A DNA stretch of 64,000 nucleotides from Pseudomonas haemolytica (GTDB lineage: Bacteria > Pseudomonadota > Gammaproteobacteria > Pseudomonadales > Pseudomonadaceae). A program made the translations under genes and the position numbers. The notes under the pieces are model-generated. The model saw only the letters and a program-made list of their open reading frames with translations. It searched no databases and was not told the origin of the DNA. Location: contig NZ_VOIW01000001.1 of assembly GCF_009659625.1 (NCBI RefSeq), forward strand, positions 682,001 through 746,000. Reading direction: 5' to 3'. Below are positions 1 through 10,271 of this stretch, piece by piece. Position 1 is the stretch's first letter. Every line of letters starts with the position of its first letter.

Positions 1-701
1 AGCGCTGCGTCCAGCACCGCTTGCCCACTGTTGCAGCGCCAGTTGCCCTGCACGCGCTGGGAAAACTCCCGCCCATCCTGGGCCAGTTGCCAGATATCCG
101 AGCTGCCGATCAGGCAGTTATGCCGGCTCAGCTCCGACAAACTATGCGGCCGACCATAGCGTTCGAGGTAGGAGGGTGACGCGCACAGGTACATGCGCCG
201 AGGCGCCAGGCGGCTGGCGACCATGCGCGAGTCTTGCAGGCGCCCCAGGCGGATGGCCAGGTCGAGGCCTTCATGGACCAGGTCCAGCGGGCGATTGGTC
301 AGCTCGATATCCACGCGCAATTGCGGATAGAGCGCCATGAACCGCGTGACCAAAGGCACGATAAAACGTTCGCCGTACGCCACGGCGCAGGTCATGCGCA
401 ACATGCCCTTGGGTTCGCTGGTGAGGTCGCCCACCGCACGCAAGGCTTCTTCACGACCGTCCTGCAGGCGTTGGCAGTGTTGCAGGAACGTCTGGCCCGC
501 TTCGGTCAATGTGACCTTTCGCGTACTGCGGTACAGCAATCGGGTTTGCAGGCGTTCTTCCAGGCGCGCCACCTGCCGGCTGATGTGGGAGGACGATACC
601 CCCAGCCGCTCGGCCGCTGCTGTGAATTGGCTGCATTCGGCGACCGCGACAAACTCATCGATGCCTTCCCAGCGGTTCTCCAGCATGTTGATTGTCCCCA
701 T
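1..701 (-). CDS. LysR-family transcriptional regulator (3' part outside window)
   Basis: The reverse strand reads MGTINMLENRW from 701, then a LysR-type winged helix-turn-helix (about residues 8-65, including AAERLGVSSSHISRQVARLE). The start of the LysR substrate-binding domain follows. The frame is open to base 1, so about 233 residues are present and the C-terminal quarter is missing. An alternative in-frame ATG lies at 686. It is divergent from adhC with a gap of about 95 bases, the classic arrangement for a LysR protein acting on its neighbour. Control of the formaldehyde genes is therefore an inference; the effector is unknown. Confidence is high for family, low for target. Confidence 0.9.
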   Translation of the reverse strand, partial: MGTINMLENRWEGIDEFVAVAECSQFTAAAERLGVSSSHISRQVARLEERLQTRLLYRSTRKVTLTEAGQTFLQHCQRLQDGREEALRAVGDLTSEPKGMLRMTCAVAYGERFIVPLVTRFMALYPQLRVDIELTNRPLDLVHEGLDLAIRLGRLQDSRMVASRLAPRRMYLCASPSYLERYGRPHSLSELSRHNCLIGSSDIWQLAQDGREFSQRVQGNWRCNSGQAVLDAA

Positions 702-777
702 ATAGCAATAATGTTTTGCTTTTGCCCGGATTATTCATCACCTGGCTATGTTTTACACTGACGGTCTTAGTTTTTAA

Positions 778-1908
<1,131 letters not shown>

Positions 1909-1916
1909 GGTTGGCC

Positions 1917-2762
1917 ATGAGTCTGGAAAACCTGTCATGCCAGAAGAGCTTCGGCGGCTGGCATAAACGCTACAAGCATCATTCCGATGTGCTCGGTTGC
2001 GACATGACCTTCGCCGTCTACCTGCCGCCGCAAGCGGAGCAGGGCGGCAAGTTGCCGGTGCTGTACTGGCTGTCCGGCTTGACCTGCACCGATGAGAACT
2101 TCATGCAGAAGGCCGCAGCCCAGCGCATGGCTGCCGAGCTGGGCTTGATCATCGTGGCGCCGGACACCAGCCCCCGTGGCCCTGGTGTGCCGGACGATCC
2201 GGATAACGCCTGGGACTTCGGCCTCGGTGCCGGTTTCTATCTGAATGCCACCCAGGAGCCCTGGGCCAAGCACTACCGGATGCATGACTACGTGGTGCAG
2301 GAATTACCGGCATTGGTGGAGGCGCATTTCCCTGCGTCGGATAAACGTGGCATCAGCGGTCACTCCATGGGCGGGCACGGCGCGTTGGTCTGTGCGTTGC
2401 GCAACCCTGGGCGTTACCAGTCGGTATCGGCGTTTTCGCCGATCAACAATCCGATGGACTGCCCGTGGGGTCAGAAAGCCTTTTCCCGTTACCTGGGCGA
2501 AGAGCGTTCGAAGTGGCGTGAGTGGGACGCCTGCGTACTGATCAGCGAAGCCTCGGAAAAGCTGCCGCTGCTGGTGGACCAGGGTGATCGCGACGATTTT
2601 CTCACGGTTCAGCTCAAGCCTGAGGCCCTGATGCAAGCGGCCAAGGCAGCCGGCCACCCGCTGGAACTGCGCCTGCAGCCCGGCTATGACCACAGCTACT
2701 TCTTTATCGCCAGCTTCATCGAAGACCATTTGCGACATCATGGTCGTGCTTTGCTCGGTTAA
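1917..2762 (+). CDS. fghA: S-formylglutathione hydrolase
   Basis: A 281-residue esterase of the alpha/beta-hydrolase fold (esterase D family) that hydrolyses S-formylglutathione to formate and glutathione, the step after AdhC. The nucleophile elbow GHSMGG places the catalytic Ser at residue 150; [12 protein letters not shown] near residue 51 is the family oxyanion region. I chose ATG 1917 because GAGG lies six bases upstream and the protein then starts MSLENLS as in homologues. An in-frame TTG at 1911 is possible but poorly spaced. It is co-transcribed with adhC. Confidence 0.96.
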   Translation: MSLENLSCQKSFGGWHKRYKHHSDVLGCDMTFAVYLPPQAEQGGKLPVLYWLSGLTCTDENFMQKAAAQRMAAELGLIIVAPDTSPRGPGVPDDPDNAWDFGLGAGFYLNATQEPWAKHYRMHDYVVQELPALVEAHFPASDKRGISGHSMGGHGALVCALRNPGRYQSVSAFSPINNPMDCPWGQKAFSRYLGEERSKWREWDACVLISEASEKLPLLVDQGDRDDFLTVQLKPEALMQAAKAAGHPLELRLQPGYDHSYFFIASFIEDHLRHHGRALLG

Positions 2763-2778
2763 TGTGCGGCAAAAGTAG

Positions 2779-2816
2779 GTAGAATCACGCCCTGAATTAA
2801 ATCGGGGCGTTTTTTT
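2779..2816 (+). promoter_or_regulatory. Terminator-like hairpin plus -10 box abutting the ispF start
   Basis: CGCCC (2788-2792) can pair with GGGCG (2805-2809), followed by seven T residues (2810-2816) that touch the ispF ATG at 2817. This looks like the fghA terminator. A good -10 box, TAGAAT at 2780-2785, lies just upstream, so an ispF transcript would start at about 2792 with little leader and an unusual ribosome site. No convincing -35 box was found. Both roles are inferred. Confidence 0.5.
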
Positions 2817-3290
2817 ATGCGTATTGGCCACGGCTACGATGTGCACCGTTTCGCTGAAGGCGATTTCATCACCTTGGGCGGCGTGCGCATTGCACACCAC
2901 CATGGGTTGCTGGCTCATTCCGACGGCGACGTTGTCTTGCATGCCTTGAGCGATGCGTTGCTCGGTGCGGCGGCATTGGGGGACATCGGCAAGCACTTTC
3001 CGGATACCGATCCCACCTTCAAAGGTGCGGACAGCCGTGTGTTGTTGCGCCATGTGGTCGGCTTGATCCATGCCAAAGGCTGGAGGGTCGGTAACGTCGA
3101 TAACACCATCGTGGCCCAGGCGCCGAAAATGGCCCCGCATATCGAAGCGATGCGTGCGCTGATCGCCGCAGACCTGCAAATTGAATTGGATCAAGTCAAC
3201 GTGAAAGCCACCACCACCGAAAAGCTCGGGTTTACCGGTCGTGAAGAGGGCATCGCGGTGCACTCCGTCGCCTTGTTGCTGCGCGCATGA
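2817..3290 (+). CDS. ispF: 2-C-methyl-D-erythritol 2,4-cyclodiphosphate synthase
   Basis: A 157-residue enzyme of the non-mevalonate (MEP) isoprenoid pathway. It cyclises CDP-methylerythritol 2-phosphate to the 2,4-cyclodiphosphate with loss of CMP. The metal site is clear: Asp8 and His10 in GYDVHRF, and His42 in [23 protein letters not shown] and the C-terminal [15 protein letters not shown] are family signatures, and the length is typical. The stop overlaps the truD start (ATGA), so the two are translationally coupled. The start codon follows a seven-T run directly, leaving a poor Shine-Dalgarno site. Confidence 0.97.
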   Translation: MRIGHGYDVHRFAEGDFITLGGVRIAHHHGLLAHSDGDVVLHALSDALLGAAALGDIGKHFPDTDPTFKGADSRVLLRHVVGLIHAKGWRVGNVDNTIVAQAPKMAPHIEAMRALIAADLQIELDQVNVKATTTEKLGFTGREEGIAVHSVALLLRA

Positions 3291-4332
3291 ACGACCTGCA
3301 ACTGCTGGGCCCACGGGCCTACGGCGAGGCCCTGGGCAGCGCAGTGCTGAAGGCTACGGCCGAAGACTTCCAGGTTGATGAAGTGCTGGACATCCCGCTG
3401 ACCGGCGAGGGCGAGCACCTGTGGCTGTGGGTGGAAAAGCGCGGCTTGAATACCGAAGAGGCTGCACGGCGTATCGCCAAGGCCGCCGGCGTGCCGTTGC
3501 GCACCGTCAGCTATGCCGGGCTCAAGGACCGCCAGGCCCTGACCCGGCAATGGTTCAGCGTGCAACTGCCCGGCAAGGCCGACCCGGACATGAGCGGTGC
3601 GGAAAACGATACCCTCAAGATCCTGAAAACCGCCCGTCATAAGCGCAAGTTGCAGCGTGGCGCCCATTCGGCCAACGGCTTCACCTTGCGCCTGACCCAG
3701 CTGGCCGGCGACACCGCCGCCATCGACGCGCGTTTGCAGTTGATCGCTCAGCACGGCATACCCAATTATTTCGGCGCCCAGCGTTTCGGCCACAACGGCG
3801 GTAATGTGGTGGATGCCCGCGAGTGGGCAGCGCGCAAGGCCCTGCCGGAGCAGCGCAATGTGCGCTCGCGGCTGTTGTCTACCGCCCGCAGCTACTTGTT
3901 CAATAAAGTGCTGGCGGCGCGTGTCGCCGACGGTTCCTGGCAGCGCGCCCAAGTGGGTGACCTGCTGGCTTTTACTGACAGTCGCAGTTTTTTTCCGGCC
4001 GGGGAGGCTGAATGCAGCGACCCGCGCCTGGCGATCCTGGACCTGCACCCGACCGGCCCGCAGTGGGGCGAGGGTGACTCGCCAGCGACAGGTCTTACAC
4101 ATGAACTGGAACAATCTGTCGCTGCCAGCGAGGCCGACCTGCGTGATTGGTTGGTGAATGCAGGTATGAGCCAGGAACGTCGCATTCTGCGACTGCCCAT
4201 TGGCGGGTTGACGTGGCATTATCCCGAGCCTGACATTCTGCAATTGGAATTCGTCCTGCCGGCCGGATGCTTCGCCACTGTCTTGGTGCGCGAACTTGTT
4301 GATCTGGCGCCGGTGGGGCAGACGGACAGCCC

Positions 4333-4345
<13 letters not shown>
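3287..4345 (+). CDS. truD: tRNA pseudouridine(13) synthase TruD
   Basis: A 352-residue TruD-family pseudouridine synthase that modifies U13 of tRNA-Glu and related tRNAs. The catalytic aspartate is Asp81 in [15 protein letters not shown], and [14 protein letters not shown] (about residues 160-173) is a TruD hallmark. Length is as expected. The gene overlaps ispF by four bases and surE by thirteen, continuing the tightly packed ispF-truD-surE-pcm-nlpD-rpoS string conserved in gamma-proteobacteria. Confidence 0.96.
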
Positions 4346-5759
<1,414 letters not shown>

Positions 5760-5968
5760 TGATTTCTTCGCAAGCAGTGAATTCTGTTGGCGAGGATGTG
5801 TCTTACGGCGGGGTCTATTGAATCAACATGCTTGGCGGCCGGTATTAAACATGATGAATTTTTCGTTTCAGTCGTGTGCCGGTAAAAAGCCAACGCCCAG
5901 TTATACTTGCGTCATATTTCAAGCCTGATACAGGCGTTAACGTTCAGCCACCACAAAGGGAGCGGCGG

Positions 5969-6799
5969 GTGAGTCTCACAGGTCCTGCGCAGCGAATGAG
6001 TAAAACAAGCTTTCAGCGACTGGTGCTTGGCCTTGTCTTGAGTTCCTTATTGGCGGCCTGCTCGAGCACGCCATCGGGCGGTGCGCGGGTAGTTGACCGC
6101 GCAGCACCGCAAAGACCGACGGTGACCACCGGCCAATATGTGGTGCGCAAGGGCGACACACTGTTCTCGATCGCCTTCCGTTATGGCTGGGACTACAAAG
6201 CGCTGGCCGCCCGTAACAACATTCCTGTGCCTTATACGATACATCCCGGCCAGACTATCCGTTTCGATGGTCGCTCCGGTTCGGCATCTACGGCAGTTGT
6301 GACAAAATCGGGATCTTCGCCCTCGTCTTCGAGCAAAACTACCGTCATCACCCGGCCTGCAGGTAGCGCCGCGCCTACGGTTGCGGGCAAGCCGGCACCC
6401 GCGCCGCTGCCACCTGCGGGGCCTGCACCGACCGGTTGGGGGTGGCCTTCAAACGGAGTGTTAATTGGAAAATTCTCTTCAAACGGTAGTTTGAATAAAG
6501 GCATTGATATCGCCGGGGATTTGGGACAGCCTGTTTTAGCTGCGTCTGATGGGACAGTGGTGTACGCCGGGAGTGGTTTACGGGGCTACGGCGAGCTGGT
6601 CATCATCAAACACAGCGATACCTACGTCAGTGCCTACGGTCACAACCGCAGGTTGTTGGTTCGGGAGGGGCAGCAAGTCAAAGTCGGACAGACAATTGCC
6701 GAAATGGGGTCAACTGGTACAGACCGGGTGAAACTGCACTTTGAGATTCGCCGCCAAGGGAAACCTGTAGATCCGCTGCAATTCTTACCCCGTCGTTGA
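5969..6799 (+). CDS. nlpD: Murein hydrolase activator lipoprotein NlpD
   Basis: An outer-membrane lipoprotein with a lipobox ending at Cys31 (LLAAC), a LysM peptidoglycan-binding domain (about residues 55-99), a Ser/Pro/Ala-rich linker and a C-terminal LytM/M23 domain. I chose the GTG at 5969 because GGGAGCGG lies upstream. ATG 5996 would give a shorter but still valid signal peptide. The LytM zinc ligands are degenerate: the usual HxGxD is NKGID and the HxH is KLH. The domain should therefore be inactive, as in NlpD/EnvC proteins that activate amidases. In related bacteria the main rpoS promoter lies inside this gene. Confidence 0.94.
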   Translation: MSLTGPAQRMSKTSFQRLVLGLVLSSLLAACSSTPSGGARVVDRAAPQRPTVTTGQYVVRKGDTLFSIAFRYGWDYKALAARNNIPVPYTIHPGQTIRFDGRSGSASTAVVTKSGSSPSSSSKTTVITRPAGSAAPTVAGKPAPAPLPPAGPAPTGWGWPSNGVLIGKFSSNGSLNKGIDIAGDLGQPVLAASDGTVVYAGSGLRGYGELVIIKHSDTYVSAYGHNRRLLVREGQQVKVGQTIAEMGSTGTDRVKLHFEIRRQGKPVDPLQFLPRR

Positions 6800-6905
6800 T
6801 GTGTTGCACAGCCTGTTCCCTCACGTAGAAGGAACAGGCTCCAGCGTTGCCAAGGATAAAGGCGTCGCTTGAGCTTGAGGTCGAACTCACCAAAGGACTA
6901 TAACA

Positions 6906-7913
6906 ATGGCTCTCAGTAAAGAAGCGCCGGAGTTTGACATCGACGATGAGGTTCTCCTTATGGAGGCCAGTATCGATACGGATTCGATGTCAGATAATGA
7001 AGGAGCGGCACCACCTTCAGTTCGCACCAAATCCAAGAACTCCACCGCGTTAAAGCAACACAAGTACATTGATTACACGCGGGCGCTCGACGCGACTCAG
7101 CTGTACCTCAATGAAATCGGCTTTTCCCCTCTGTTGACCCCCGAAGAAGAAGTCCATTTTGCGCGTCTGTCGCAAAAGGGCGATCCGGCTGGGCGCAAAC
7201 GCATGATTGAAAGCAACCTGCGCCTGGTGGTGAAAATCGCTCGACGCTACGTCAATCGTGGGTTATCCCTGCTGGACCTGATCGAGGAAGGCAACCTGGG
7301 CCTGATCCGGGCTGTGGAGAAGTTCGACCCTGAGCGGGGCTTCCGCTTCTCAACCTATGCCACCTGGTGGATCCGACAGACCATCGAGCGGGCGATCATG
7401 AATCAGACCCGTACGATCCGGCTGCCGATCCATGTGGTCAAGGAGCTCAACGTCTACCTGCGGGCAGCGCGTGAGCTCACTCAAAAACTCGATCATGAAC
7501 CTTCGCCTGAAGAGATCGCCAACCTGCTGGAAAAACCGGTAGGGGAGGTCAAGCGCATGCTGGGCCTTAATGAGCGGGTATCTTCGGTCGATGTCTCGCT
7601 GGGACCGGATTCGGATAAAACCCTGCTGGACACCCTGACGGATGATCGTCCAACGGATCCTTGCGAACTGTTACAGGACGTTGATCTTTCCCAAAGTATT
7701 GACCAGTGGTTGTCAGAGCTTACGGACAAGCAGCGTGAGGTGGTGATTCGCCGCTTCGGCCTGCGCGGCCATGAGAGCAGCACCCTGGAGGATGTAGGTC
7801 TGGAGATCGGCCTGACCCGTGAGCGGGTGCGACAGATCCAGGTGGAGGGCCTCAAGCGCTTGCGTGAGATCCTCGAGAAGAATGGCTTGTCGAGCGAGTC
7901 GTTGTTCCAATAA
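6906..7913 (+). CDS. rpoS: RNA polymerase sigma factor RpoS (sigma-38)
   Basis: A 335-residue group 2 sigma factor, master regulator of stationary phase and general stress. Region 1.2 ([20 protein letters not shown]), region 2 ([21 protein letters not shown], then [17 protein letters not shown]), region 3 and region 4 with its helix-turn-helix ([20 protein letters not shown]) are intact. The position after nlpD, with an intergenic gap of 106 bases, is conserved. AAAGGACTATAACA before the ATG contains the ribosome site. It ends before a REP pair and a strong terminator. Confidence 0.98.
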   Translation: MALSKEAPEFDIDDEVLLMEASIDTDSMSDNEGAAPPSVRTKSKNSTALKQHKYIDYTRALDATQLYLNEIGFSPLLTPEEEVHFARLSQKGDPAGRKRMIESNLRLVVKIARRYVNRGLSLLDLIEEGNLGLIRAVEKFDPERGFRFSTYATWWIRQTIERAIMNQTRTIRLPIHVVKELNVYLRAARELTQKLDHEPSPEEIANLLEKPVGEVKRMLGLNERVSSVDVSLGPDSDKTLLDTLTDDRPTDPCELLQDVDLSQSIDQWLSELTDKQREVVIRRFGLRGHESSTLEDVGLEIGLTRERVRQIQVEGLKRLREILEKNGLSSESLFQ

Positions 7914-7936
7914 GCGACGCAGCTTGAGTGCATGAA

Positions 7937-8026
7937 TGTGGGAGGGGGCTTGCTCCCGATAGCGGTGTGTCAGTCAATCCAAATATCGACTGGTCCACCG
8001 CTATCGGGAGCAAGCCTCCTCCCACA
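7937..8026. repeat. REP pair (REPIN-like) downstream of rpoS
   Basis: Two inverted copies of a roughly 31-base element, starting TGTGGGAGGGGGCTTGCTCC and ending in its complement CCTCCTCCCACA, are separated by about 28 bases. The arms pair almost perfectly (one mismatch visible). The same family occurs at 17197 and 37979. The position, between rpoS and its terminator, suggests a 3' mRNA-protecting fold, but REPINs are also simply mobile non-autonomous repeats. Confidence 0.9.
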
Positions 8027-8071
8027 TTTTGCGTATGGCATTTTTATTTATGTATGACCAAATTCCAGGCA

Positions 8072-8106
8072 TAAAAAAACCCCGCTTTTAAGGGCGGGGT
8101 TTTTTC
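8072..8106. terminator. Bidirectional rho-independent terminator between rpoS and the cold-shock gene
   Basis: AAAAAAACCCCGC, an eight-base loop region and GCGGGGTTTTTT form a GC stem with A and T tracts on both sides. It can terminate the convergent rpoS (+) and cold-shock gene (-) transcripts. Confidence 0.9.
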
Positions 8107-8123
8107 GACTGAGTCAGTACAAG

Positions 8124-8333
8124 TTAGATAACTTGAACTTCTTCAGCTTGCATGCCTTTCTGACCGCGGGTAGCGATGAAAGAAACCTGTTGGCCTTCTT
8201 TCAGGCTTTTGAAGCCGTCGGATTGGATAGCTTTGAAGTGAACGAACAGGTCGTCACCGGATTGTGGAGTGATGAAGCCGAAGCCTTTTTCATCGTTGAA
8301 CCACTTAACGGTACCAGTTTGGCGATTAGACAT
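8124..8333 (-). CDS. Cold-shock domain protein (CspA/CapB family)
   Basis: A 69-residue single cold-shock domain that binds single-stranded RNA or DNA and acts as an RNA chaperone or antiterminator. Both RNA-binding motifs are intact: KGFGFI (RNP1) and DLFVHF (RNP2); [13 protein letters not shown] is the standard opening. AAGGAG lies eight bases before the ATG. The long AT-rich leader upstream is typical of cold-regulated csp genes. Pseudomonads carry several paralogues, so I give no specific symbol. Confidence 0.96.
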   Translation of the reverse strand: MSNRQTGTVKWFNDEKGFGFITPQSGDDLFVHFKAIQSDGFKSLKEGQQVSFIATRGQKGMQAEEVQVI

Positions 8334-8721
8334 GGTGTAACTCCTTGAACAAAGTTAACTGCGACTCAGGAAAAGCCCTGGCCGAGACTGAGTGCAAAGA
8401 GCAGGAAAAATTCTTGGAGATGGTTGGATCGAAATTCAACATATCGTGTAGAGATTCTCAGTGACACAAGCAGCACAGTGGCGCCACCTTAACCCTTTTT
8501 CAGGAACGTGCCAATGGTATTTCCGAAGGTTTCTCTAATTTCGTGACTGACGGTGGTATTTACAGTCACCCTTGACGGTAACCCGGACACCGGCCCCGCT
8601 GGCTGCGGCTTATGGCGGGCCGTGCATTCAGCAAGAAAACCCCTGTGGCCTTTGAACCCCAGGGCCGGCCCCGGTAAGATGGCCCACAGATTTTTTCCAC
8701 CTCGCTATTCAGGACACCGCC
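8334..8721. promoter_or_regulatory. Divergent intergenic region of the cold-shock gene and dcd
   Basis: This is 388 bases without a gene. The left part, read on the minus strand, is the likely leader of the cold-shock gene: a run of over 100 bases ending in AAGGAGTTACACC, which could fold and be cold-responsive. A candidate minus-strand promoter is TTGTGT followed by an AT-rich stretch near 8440-8480. The right part carries the dcd upstream region with no clear -35/-10 pair. No open frame with a ribosome site was seen. Confidence 0.4.
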
Positions 8722-9288
8722 ATGAGCATCAAATCGGACAAGTGGATTCGCCGCATGGCGCAGGAACACGGCATGATCGAGCCGTTCGTCGAGCGCCAGA
8801 TTCGTGGCGAAGGCGATGAACGTGTCATTTCGTACGGCGTTTCCAGCTATGGCTACGATGTGCGTTGCGCCGATGAATTCAAGGTGTTCACCAACATCAA
8901 TTCGGCGATCGTCGACCCGAAGAACTTCGACGAAAAAAGCTTCGTCGACGTCAAGAGCGACGTGTGCATCATCCCGCCAAACTCCTTTGCCCTGGCGCGT
9001 ACTGTGGAATTCTTCCGTATTCCTCGCGACGTGTTGACCATTTGCCTGGGTAAAAGCACCTACGCGCGCTGCGGCATTATCGTCAACGTGACGCCGCTTG
9101 AACCGGAGTGGGAAGGCCACGTGACCCTGGAGTTTTCCAACACCACTACCTTGCCGGCGAAGATTTACGCCAACGAAGGCGTGGCACAGATGCTGTTCCT
9201 GCAGTCCGACGAGGCTTGTGAAGTGTCCTACAAAGACCGTGCAGGCAAGTATCAGGGCCAGCGTGGCGTCACTCTCCCACGCGCTTGA
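8722..9288 (+). CDS. dcd: dCTP deaminase
   Basis: A 188-residue homotrimeric enzyme that deaminates dCTP to dUTP, feeding dTMP synthesis. The active-site block [20 protein letters not shown] (residues 110-129) and TLEFSNTT with catalytic Glu137 are present, as is the C-terminal [13 protein letters not shown] that closes over the nucleotide. Length is typical. It is transcribed alone or with the small gene downstream. Confidence 0.97.
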   Translation: MSIKSDKWIRRMAQEHGMIEPFVERQIRGEGDERVISYGVSSYGYDVRCADEFKVFTNINSAIVDPKNFDEKSFVDVKSDVCIIPPNSFALARTVEFFRIPRDVLTICLGKSTYARCGIIVNVTPLEPEWEGHVTLEFSNTTTLPAKIYANEGVAQMLFLQSDEACEVSYKDRAGKYQGQRGVTLPRA

Positions 9289-9396
9289 TCGAAAGCTCCT
9301 ACGGTCAAAGGGAATTAGTCTGCGGAAAGTGACTCTATCTAGGTGTACTGCCTCGGCGCGTGCAAAACGCGTCGGGCCACGCTTGAGGAGTACCTT

Positions 9397-9597
9397 ATGA
9401 AGATCGACCCGCGAATCAGCGCAGAACTCGCCCGGCTTGAACCCAACCAGATTGGTGTTCTGGCCTGGTCCCTGATGGCCAACCCCGCTCACGCGGGCGG
9501 CATTCCCCCCGGCCAACCTGAGCCCGATTACCCACAGCCCACCGAACCAGGTGAGCCTACCCTGCCTGATGAGCCACCACCGGCACCTGTCGCCTGA
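9397..9597 (+). CDS. Small proline-rich hypothetical protein
   Basis: This is a 66-residue open frame with a good ribosome site (GAGGAG, six bases before the ATG). The N-terminal half is ordinary (MKIDPRISAELARLEPNQ). From residue 40 the sequence is dominated by Pro, Glu and Gly in a loose PxEPGEPxLP pattern. No signal peptide or membrane segment is evident, although LMANPAHAGG in the middle resembles a cleavage site. I do not recognise a function. An earlier in-frame start at 9343 lacks a ribosome site. A short hairpin-capable GGCGCGTGCAAAACGCGTC lies about 40 bases upstream. Confidence 0.65.
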   Translation: MKIDPRISAELARLEPNQIGVLAWSLMANPAHAGGIPPGQPEPDYPQPTEPGEPTLPDEPPPAPVA

Positions 9598-9620
9598 TAT
9601 TCGGACGGCCGGTCAGCGCT

Positions 9621-10271
9621 TCACTGAATCGGCCAAACCCTGTGGTCGCCGATCACAAAGATTCGGTGATCATCATCCTGCTCCACGGCATAACCTCCCG
9701 TGAATGCGCCAAACGCCGGTAGCAGGCTGACCCGCTTACCCATCTGGAAGCACGGCAGGCGCAAGCGCTGACGGCCTTTGCCGCACAAGCGATACACCGG
9801 ATGCACGTGCCCCGCCAATACATGGTGGCTAGGGTGAGCGTCGGGTTCGTGTTGCAAGGCGAAAGGGCCCATCAATAGCGGCTCCGGGACTACCTCAATT
9901 CTCAAGTCGTCCGGGGGATCGCCGGCGCGTTTATCGTGATTGCCGCGAATCAGGGTCAAGGCCAACTCGCCATTGCGTGCACGCCAGGCCCGGATCGCGC
10001 TGAGGGTGCTGCTGGCGTGAGAGCCTGGGCCATGCAGGAAGTCACCGAGAAAGATCAACTGCGCGCAAGGCAGCGCCGCCAATAGCCTGTCCAGGCGTTC
10101 CAGATTGGCCGTGGTGGTGCCCTGGGGCACAGGTTGTCCCAGGCTGCGATAGGCCGATGCTTTGCCAAAATGCGCATCGGCAATCAGCAGGCACTGACGA
10201 GCGGGCCAGTACAGCGCCTTGTCCGCCAATAACCACAGCTCTTCGCCCTCCAGTGTCAGTGTGCAATGCAT
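9621..10271 (-). CDS. pdeM: Ligase-associated DNA damage response endonuclease PdeM
   Basis: A 216-residue calcineurin-type metallophosphoesterase. The metal-binding motifs appear in order: DAHFGKA, GDFLHGPGSH, RGNHDKR and AGHVHPVYR. In many bacteria this family is encoded beside an ATP-dependent ligase, an MBL-fold exonuclease and an Lhr-like helicase; here the helicase is immediately upstream, with the ATG overlapping its TGA. ATG 10271 is preferred to TTG 10274. The substrate in vivo is not established from sequence. Confidence 0.9.
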   Translation of the reverse strand: MHCTLTLEGEELWLLADKALYWPARQCLLIADAHFGKASAYRSLGQPVPQGTTTANLERLDRLLAALPCAQLIFLGDFLHGPGSHASSTLSAIRAWRARNGELALTLIRGNHDKRAGDPPDDLRIEVVPEPLLMGPFALQHEPDAHPSHHVLAGHVHPVYRLCGKGRQRLRLPCFQMGKRVSLLPAFGAFTGGYAVEQDDDHRIFVIGDHRVWPIQ

